Made by a program: the position numbers and the translations under genes
In this document: one piece after another, positions 56,991 to 64,000 of the stretch
How positions within the stretch are numbered: the stretch's first letter is position 1
Layout: each line of letters starts with the position of its first letter
Origin: Tenrec ecaudatus
Lineage: Eukaryota > Chordata > Mammalia > Afrosoricida > Tenrecidae
Length of the DNA: 64,000 bases
Reading direction: 5' to 3'
NCBI RefSeq assembly: GCF_050624435.1
Contig: NC_134536.1
Location: 139,855,059 to 139,919,058 of the forward strand
Notes under the pieces: generated by a model
What the model saw: the letters and a program-made list of their open reading frames with translations, nothing else
Database searches by the model: none
Told to the model about the DNA's origin: nothing

Positions 56991-57245
56991 AGTGAGTTTT
57001 TGTTTTGTAATATTATGTACACATCAAAGGAGCTTAACAATAGTTTAATTCTCTTTCTTTCTTCTTGTCAGTTTTGTTATTTTTCATATATTTCCTTTAT
57101 ACAGATATATTTAAAAGCTAATAATATATTGTTATTATTCAATTATTTAAAATATATTTTAATAATAGGAAATATCCTATATGTCTATCTATATAGTTTC
57201 TATTTGTTATATTCTTCATGAATTTGTTTTTTATTTCTTCTGTAT

Positions 57246-57340
57246 AGCTTCACAGCCTTGTAACTTTATGGAGTAGCTGTATTCTATCCTTTAGGGCCAC
57301 TCTGAGTTAAAATTGATTTGATGGCAGTGGGTTTTTTGTT
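57246..57340 (+). repeat. AfroSINE-like SINE, 3' half
   Basis: cttcacagccttgtaacttt, gagtagctgtattctatcct, tagggccactctgagttaaa and attgatttgatggcagtggg fit the SINE 3' half. Confidence 0.6.
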
Positions 57341-57349
57341 AAAGGATTT

Positions 57350-58595
57350 CTTTAACATTTCTTGTAGTGAGAATCTGATAATAATAAATTCTTTCAAATG
57401 CTATGTGCCTGAAGAAATATTTAATTTTTGTTTTGTTTTTGAAAAATCATGAGGAACCAATGGAGAGTTTAAAAAGGAGGACTAAGAATTACATTTGTAT
57501 TTCAAGAAAAATATTTATAAAGGTGTTATAGATATTGGAATTAATAAAACAAGTATGGATATCATTAGAGTACCCAGCATTTATTTTATTTTATTGTAAT
57601 GTATTATGTTGTTACATTCAATTAAATTTTACTTCTGTGCCTCTGCACTCGTCTTCCTTTGTGTCTCAGTTGCTAGTCAATTTTAACTTCTGCCAACGAT
57701 CAAGCCTCTCATTACATAGATGTTATGCTAGATTATCATCTCTGTAGTTATTTACTTAATAATTAATCTAATTATTCCCACTTCTGTTTCATTGATCTTC
57801 CGGAATTGTAACGTCACCCTGATTTAAATATTTTCATAATCTTAGGATAGAAAGAGGAAGAATGAGAACTGTTCTGTGAAAACAGGTTAGTTAGCTCAGT
57901 AATCTTTCATAATAGCTTTAAAAAGAGAATAAATGATAAAAGTGCAATGAAAACAGGAAAGCACTGTCCATAAACCGGAAAGACTGGAAAGGATGGATTG
58001 AGACAGTCTCTTTGCTCTAAAAGCACAAAGAGAAATAAGAATCAATGACCCAATGGCCTGGATGATGAGAGTGAGAAAATGCTCATTAAATTTACATAAG
58101 ATGCTAAGTTGGAAAGGTTTAGTGTAAGCTTAGAAGTGAGAAACAGATTTCTAAATGACAAGCAAATTTAAAGACGATCCTTTAAATGTGAACGTATTTC
58201 ATCACTTATATGAAGATTACAACATTTTAGAGACCAGCTACAATGACAAAAACCAGAGCTGAACAATATTCACAAGGAACAAATTTTAAAAAATAGACAT
58301 TTTAACTTGCAATGTTCTGGTGGTATAACTAAAGTTTTTAAATATTCATGTACCTATTAGATTAAACATATCTAACTTATATGTCTTCTACACAAATGGA
58401 CATGAAAAGCCAGCCTGTCCTTTAGAACTGCTGGTTCTATTGATACCAGGCTCCCCATCTATAGCATTACGTCATCCAGACCCTGGTTAATAATCGGGAA
58501 AGTGCACAGATTAATTCTATGCACAGAATGTATTGGTTCTATAGAACAGAAATGAAATTAGAGAGTGCTTTCTCAAGAATGTTGTAACCTAGTGA
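57350..58595. other. Unannotated AT-rich intron sequence
   Basis: Nothing recognised. Confidence 0.4.
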
Positions 58596-58599
58596 ACAA

Positions 58600-58655
58600 A
58601 AACCCAAAACCAAACAGTGCTGTGAAATCAAGTCTGACTCAGAGCCACAGTACCT
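58600..58655 (-). repeat. AfroSINE-like 3' fragment, minus strand
   Basis: aaccaaacagtgctgtgaaa followed by tcaagtctgactcagagcca is the antisense of the SINE end. Confidence 0.45.
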
Positions 58656-58874
58656 TCAACAATAAATTGTTTCTCAAGCCAGTGATTACTTAAATTATAT
58701 CAGTTTATGGTAATTCCTGGATACTTCACAATACTCTTCAGCCCCCCTTTCTCTCATTCTGTTTGCCAGGACATTCTGTCAGTTCTCCCCTCAAAATAAT
58801 TCCAGAGTTTGAACCCTTTTCCTCACCAACAATATTGCTATCTTGTTCGAATGACCAACCCCTTGCCTTAGTCG

Positions 58875-59032
58875 TAAGAAGCTCTGGTGGGGCTCGAGGT
58901 CAGCAGCAGTTCGAGCCCATTGCTTGCTCCATGGGAAAAAGACGAGGCTACCTGCTCTCAGAGGTTTTCAGTCTCAGAAACCTGTAAAGAGTCACTGCGA
59001 GTCAGGACAGACAGCATGTCAGTGGTCTTTGT
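58875..59032 (+). repeat. AfroSINE-like SINE, plus strand
   Basis: gtaagaagctctggtggggc, cagcagttcgagcccattgc (B-box region well kept), aaaaagacgaggctacctgc and gtcactgcgagtcaggacag occur in family order. It is truncated within the head. Confidence 0.75.
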
Positions 59033-59039
59033 TTTCTTT

Positions 59040-60130
59040 CTTCAGCATTTTCCCAAATAGTCTTTCTGGAACTAATCCTGCTCCTGTACAGTTGAATTTT
59101 AACCAGTCAGCTTGATATATTTTTTTACCCTTAAGTCAGATGCCATCTTTAACTGTTAAGGCATTATCTAATGTCAAAACTTTTACAATGACTCCCTACC
59201 AAAGTGGGGATAAAAGCCAATCTTTACAGTGAACTCATAAGACCCAACCTCTGATCTCCACTCATCCAAATCTCCCCAACTTGCCAGTGACCTTAACTTC
59301 CCTCTTCCCTCTGTGGTTTTGCCTCTTATGACTCCCTTCTCAGGTCTCCTTTCTCACCACGCCCTGATTTCTGATGACTACATCCAGTTCGCTCCCAGGG
59401 TCAGGCCTTTGTGACGGGCTGTCTTCTCTACGTAGAGTTCTATTTAAACCATTGTCCTGATTCTGTTAGCTGTACCGCATCTTCTGTGTAAAAGCCACCT
59501 TTTCAAAGACGACTTCCATGTAAAAAATGACAGCGAACACGTTCATTCTTCATTTCCCTTATTTTGATTCATACATCAATTTGTCCCTTAGCATTTGTCA
59601 CTTTATAACATATATATTTTTTATTCTATATTATATTTACTATGTCTACTGCTCTACCCCTGCTTACTAACATCCCACACCTCCACTGTAAATGTTCTAG
59701 AGAGATATTAGCCCGTACTATTCACTCATGTGTATCCAGTATTCATTAAATGGTATACAGTATATATTTAATAAATACTGATTGACTTTAATTAAAGTGG
59801 CTATCAGAAAAAGCAATATAAGCAAAATGCCATGATATTTATGAGAGAAATATCGCATCTTTTTATAAGAATTAGAAAAATGAGTTGGTATTTGAACTAG
59901 GATGAAGACGTTAAGGACATAATGTCATGTCAATTCAGGAGGGGAAATGAAGATTGTTTTGCCCAAGTATTTTGTTCTCTAATGGGGTCTCCTGGGTCCT
60001 GTCACATTTAAGCTGACCCCTCAGCTTTGACCCCTGGGGACCTCTTTTCGTTCACTTAGCTCTCCTCCTGTTCTTTGAACTCTCCGCCTCGGGCACAATC
60101 AACTTCCGAGTTCTGCAACTTCTTCCTATT
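59040..60130. other. Unannotated intron sequence
   Basis: Nothing recognised beyond AT-rich tracts. Confidence 0.4.
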
Positions 60131-60132
60131 CT

Positions 60133-60680
60133 GTTTTTTTAATCACTTTATTGGGGGCTCATACAACTCATCACAATCCATCCATCCATCCATTGTGTCA
60201 AGCACATTTGCACATGTGTTGCCATCATCATTCTCAAAACATTTGCTTTCCACTTGAGCCCTTGATATCAGCTCCTCATTCCCCTCATCCCCCCACCACT
60301 TTTCTGTCCCTCATGAACCCCTGATAATTTATAAATTATTATAATTTTGTCATATCTTACATGTCTCCCTTCACCCACTTTTCTGTTGTCCACCCCCCAG
60401 AGAGGAAGTTATATGTAGATCCTTATAATTGGTTCCCCCTTTCTACCCCACTTTCCCTTCACCCTCCCAGTATCGCCATTCACACCACTGGTCCTGAAGG
60501 GATCATCTTCCTGGATTCCCTGTGTTTCCATTTCCTATCTGTACAAGTGTACATCCTCTGGTTCAGCTAGATTTGTAAGGTGGAATTGGGATCTTGATGA
60601 GGGGAGGGGAGCATTTAGGAAGTAGAGGAAAGTTGTGTTTCATTGTTGCTATTCTGAACCCTCATCTAAACAATCCTTCT
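60133..60680 (-). mobile_element. LINE 3'-end fragment (family B), minus strand
   Basis: It starts ttttttaatcactttattgg and gggctcatacaactcatcac, with a short (catc)n expansion tccatccatccatccattg near 60178. It continues gatatcagctcctcattccc and tcccttcacccacttttctg. Small open frames on the plus strand are C/T-rich chance frames. Confidence 0.7.
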
Positions 60681-60778
60681 TCGCCTTTGCTGTCTCTATC
60701 CATAGTCTCAACTACATTTATACTATCAAATGTAGTTCATGACTGTTTTGTTCTCTTCATGTTCCCATACATGGCGTA

Positions 60779-62101
60779 TATATGAGGGGGTAGCCCCCCA
60801 AAGTGGAATTTTTTCAAAGCTATGTATTTATTAATTATTATTATGTTACAAAACAACCTTATGATCTTTAAAGTACTCTCCATTAAACTTAATACATTTG
60901 TCAAATCTGTGATTCCATTATTGGAAACATTTTCCAAACTCATCTGTTTGGATGGCTGACTGCACCTCCCTCATGTTTTTCTTCACCTCTTCTGTGCCTT
61001 GAAGTTGCTGCCCTTTCATGTCCTTCTTCATTCATAGAAACAAAAAGAAGTCACATGGAGGTAGGTCAGGTGAGTAAGGTGCGAGCGACAAGAGAGGCAT
61101 GCTGTTTTTTGCCAAAAACGGGTGCACTGAGATAGCTGCCTGAGCAGGTGCGTTGTTGTGGTGGAAATCCCAGTCCCTCGTCTGCCACAAATCAGGTCTT
61201 CTTTGTCACACACTGTTACATGATCTTGTCAGACCCTCTCAGTAGAAAACTTGATTGACCTGGTGGGTAAACTCCAAATGCACTATGCCCCTCACCTAAA
61301 AAACAAACAAATGAGCATCATCTTGATCTTTTAGTTTCATTTGATAAGTGTTTTTTTGTTTGTTTTGGGGGTACAATTAAAGATGGCATCTTCATTGGCT
61401 TGATTGATGTTTGCTTTCAGGCTCCTAAGAATCGCACCATGTCTCCTCACTAGTAATTACCTTAGAAAAAAAGAAAAGTCTGGTCGTTTCCTACCTGTTC
61501 TTTTAAAGCCATGACATGCTTCTACTGGCTGCTCCTTTTCCTGGCCAATGATTACCCGAGGCACCAATTTCCTAGCAACCTTTCCCATTCCCAAATCTTC
61601 AGTTAAAATTCACTGAACTGAGTTGCAATATAATCCAGCTAGTCCTCCATCTCATCCGTGGTCTCTTGCTGGTCCTCAAGCACAAGTGCATGAATTTTGT
61701 CAACATTTTCTTCTGTGCAGGAAGCTGATGGACTTTCCATAACAAGGGTTGTCATCAGTTGACATTGTACCTTTTCAGAAATGAGAAACACACCCATGCA
61801 CCTGTTTTTTCCATACCACTGTCCTAAGCTGTGTTCAACATCTGCCAGGTTCTGCAGCGTTTTTCCCAAGCAGGAAACAAAATTTCTGACCTTCACACTG
61901 TTCTCTTAAATTGGCCATCACAAAAAAATGAGCTTTAAGCAAAACCGCCTTTATGAAGATATTCACTGTGGCCAGACAGAGCCCTATGTAACACCAGAGG
62001 TGCACTAATTTACAGCAAGTTGCTCTCTGTAGGGGGAAAATGCACACTACAAATGCTCTGCCTCAGGAGCTTTTTCCCTTTATTGGGCGGAGGAGTGCCC
62101 C
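60779..62101 (-). mobile_element. Full-length but dead mariner DNA transposon, minus strand
   Basis: At ~1.32 kb it is the standard size of a mariner. On the minus strand the transposase starts near 61917 with MANLREQCEGQKFCFLLGKN. It contains an HTH/linker region around EENVDKIHALVLEDQQET. Later it has NNAPAQAAISVHPFLAK and APYSPDLPPCDFFLFL of the catalytic core. Stops and frameshifts break it into at least three pieces (61639-61896, 61028-61213 and beyond), so no active enzyme can be made. The low-coordinate end tatgagggggtagcccccca and the high-coordinate end around ggcggaggagtgcccctga look like decayed terminal repeats. The TA duplication is not clear on the high side. Confidence 0.82.
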
Positions 62102-62104
62102 TGA

Positions 62105-64000
62105 TGTTGGTTAACATAGTCTCTGTGGTCACTCTCAGAAACAAAGTTGGAGAACAGACTTTTGGTCAGATTTATGAAGGTATTAATATTAATATACATA
62201 ATAGTAGCAATTTTTGTTAGCACCTTTTGTTTTAAAGACTTTACCACTCCTGTAAAATAGATATTATTATATTCAATTTATCAATCAGGAGAGATGCAAA
62301 TAACTTAATGATTTAAATAATTAATGATTTAAAGCTGTGCTCATGCTTCTAGGCAGCAGAGATATCTATCCATATATTCTTTTACTTCTCTAGTATATCA
62401 TTCTTTAAATAGAAATATGATTTGAGATGTAATCTTTTGCTATAGATGTAAGTAAAGCATATGTGCTTTTTATTAATATTCTGTATGAATAAGTAAATAC
62501 AGTGTATTAATGTATAGTTTACATTAAATGAAGGCTTAAGAAATGGAGGTTATGTGATCTGGGAGGTCACTATCAATATTCAGAGAGTACATTGGAACTG
62601 ACTCAATGATAATGGTTTGATTTTTTTATTTTCAATCATCTCAGTTCAAAAATGTGAATAATATTAAGAGACTGAAAAAATTAGGTGAAGACGAGAGGGG
62701 CAGAAAGAGGATCCGAGGTGGCGGGGGGAAGCGAGAGCAGTTACATATATTCCCTCTGCAGGCTAGAATTCTAAGAGTTAGTAATTGGCTCCAATGCATG
62801 AATGGTCACCATAGGAAAACCAGTCACCACAGTTCTGTCAACATCAGGGTCAGAATAAGATAAGTGGCCCGAAATTCCAGTAGCAAATTTCAGATGATGT
62901 AAGAAAGAACTTTTTGGTATAAAAAGCAATTCAGTATTTGCATGTGAAATACTAAAGATAATAAGAATTGATTTTTAAATGTATTTGAAAATTAAATTAC
63001 CAAAATAGATTAGAATACCATTGGAAAAATATTTCTCAATGTTGGTTTCATAGTACATGGTAGTTGACACATGTAATGCACAGCCTTTAATTTATTAAAA
63101 TTAGTTTTACTTGAATACATTTCTGCTTGCATCATCCCTTCTCTACTTTGGTTATAAATTTACATTTAATGGTAGGAGAAGCTAATTACTTGCTTCTAAG
63201 GTAAAAGAAATTAATATTGAAGTAATTTCTGTCTATCTGGCTTGTCTGCTGGTATCTCTAAAAAATCTTGAAAAGAATTTTCCAGATGAAATATACTTTT
63301 GACTCTTATTCTTTATTACTTGAGTGTCTTGGCTTAGCTTTTGGCCTTGAACGACCGTTAGAATAGGCCAGAGGTGATTTTAAGACATAGTGTAAAGGAA
63401 AAGCTTCTTTGTTCTTGTAAAGAAAATGTACATAGTGAAAGGACATGATTTTATTGGCATTTCTATGATAAATGCCTTTACCACTTACTGGTAAATTATT
63501 AATTTGTGCTTTTTGCTGAACGAAGTAAGTTTTCTCTTGTCCATATTTAGTTCATCACTGTTTGAATGCTTTTTTTTTTCTATTTTCTTGGGCAAAATTT
63601 AATACCAAGAACAGCTTCTTTTTTCTTCTTTTTATACTTGGTTGAGCTTGTAGTTCTCCTACCTAGATGTTCTGGACTTATTTAGCATTTATTTGATAAA
63701 ACTGTCTTTTATTAAGTGAAAATAGGTAAAAGGCTCCTTACTTGTATTCATCTCATTACTAGATTAATACAGGCAGAGATTATAATGCTTTCTCTGCTCC
63801 TCTTGGGTCAAATTATTTTGTTGTTACCTAGTGTTTTAGCTATATTAATTTTAAAATTCCTTTGTTGCATCATGTTCAATCATTTTTATTTCACTAAAAT
63901 GTTTAAATAAGTGCAATACTTGTTTTGAAATTATTTACCTAGTCTTTCGTATGATCCTTTCTGGTAGTTGGAATTGTGATAACATGACACACACACGCAC
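62105..64000. other. Unannotated AT-rich intron sequence
   Basis: Nothing recognised. A short SINE-like 3' end (acattggaactgactcaatg then ataatggtttga) is at about 62589-62620. The window closes in a CA tract (acacacacgcac). Confidence 0.4.

Larger units (their letters stand above)
52618..64000 (+). other. TRHDE: TRHDE downstream intron (5' part)
   Basis: Sequence after the donor gtggga is read as intron to the end of the window, at least 11.4 kb. I looked for the next coding segment, expected to start with Gly-Ala after YKK, and did not find it. The main contents are a minus-strand RTE LINE (53.9-56.6 kb), several AfroSINE-like copies, a LINE tail and a dead mariner. Confidence 0.8.

Noticed and set aside
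60779-62101. Active mariner
   Set aside because: The transposase frame is split by several stops and frameshifts and the terminal repeats are decayed.

Overview
This is vertebrate nuclear DNA: AT-rich, sparse in genes and dense in interspersed repeats. The only protein-coding gene I can support is a plus-strand fragment of TRHDE (thyrotropin-releasing-hormone degrading ectoenzyme, a membrane M1-family zinc aminopeptidase). Three internal exons are present, at 22931-23085, 26096-26209 and 52480-52617. All have intact reading frames and AG/GT splice borders, and they join in phase. Together they encode 135 residues plus two bases of a split codon. They cover the exopeptidase signature (AAMEN), the HEXXH zinc motif with its distal Glu ligand, and the start of the helical region beyond the active site. 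The remaining ~99% of the window is intron: at least 22.9 kb upstream, 3.0 kb and 26.3 kb between exons, and at least 11.4 kb downstream.

The repeats point to an afrotherian mammal, most likely a tenrec (Echinops-like). I see many decayed AfroSINE-type tRNA SINEs, RTE-class LINE fragments of the afrotherian type, and a tRNA-Gly-headed SINE. There is also a ~195-bp SPIN hAT element at 12609-12803. SPIN is a horizontally transferred family known from tenrec but patchy among mammals. A full-length but dead mariner lies at 60779-62101; mariners have also been reported from tenrec. The species call is inference from repeat content.

Layout. 0-10 kb holds AfroSINE, RTE and LINE-tail fragments with two nested insertions. 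10.35-12.27 kb is a decayed ERV-L-type pol remnant, followed by SPIN and an LTR-like element. 15-20 kb holds old LINE sequence, a long minus-strand LINE 3' region and two copies of a ~400-510-bp LTR-like family. 22-26 kb holds a TA-flanked MITE-like element and the two active-site exons. 26-31.6 kb is almost repeat-free intron. 31.7-39.2 kb is a cluster of LTR-like copies, including an inverted pair around a 1.45-kb unidentified segment. 40.4-41.7 kb is a LINE insertion with a clear 17-bp target-site duplication. 42-49 kb holds SINE and RTE pieces and a mariner scrap. 52.5 kb carries the third exon. 53.9-56.6 kb is a ~2.7-kb minus-strand RTE LINE, and 60.8-62.1 kb is the mariner.

I found no bacterial-type systems, CRISPR arrays or intact RNA genes. 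I did not find a previously undescribed system. The most interesting material is the record of horizontally acquired DNA transposons and nested insertions inside the TRHDE introns.
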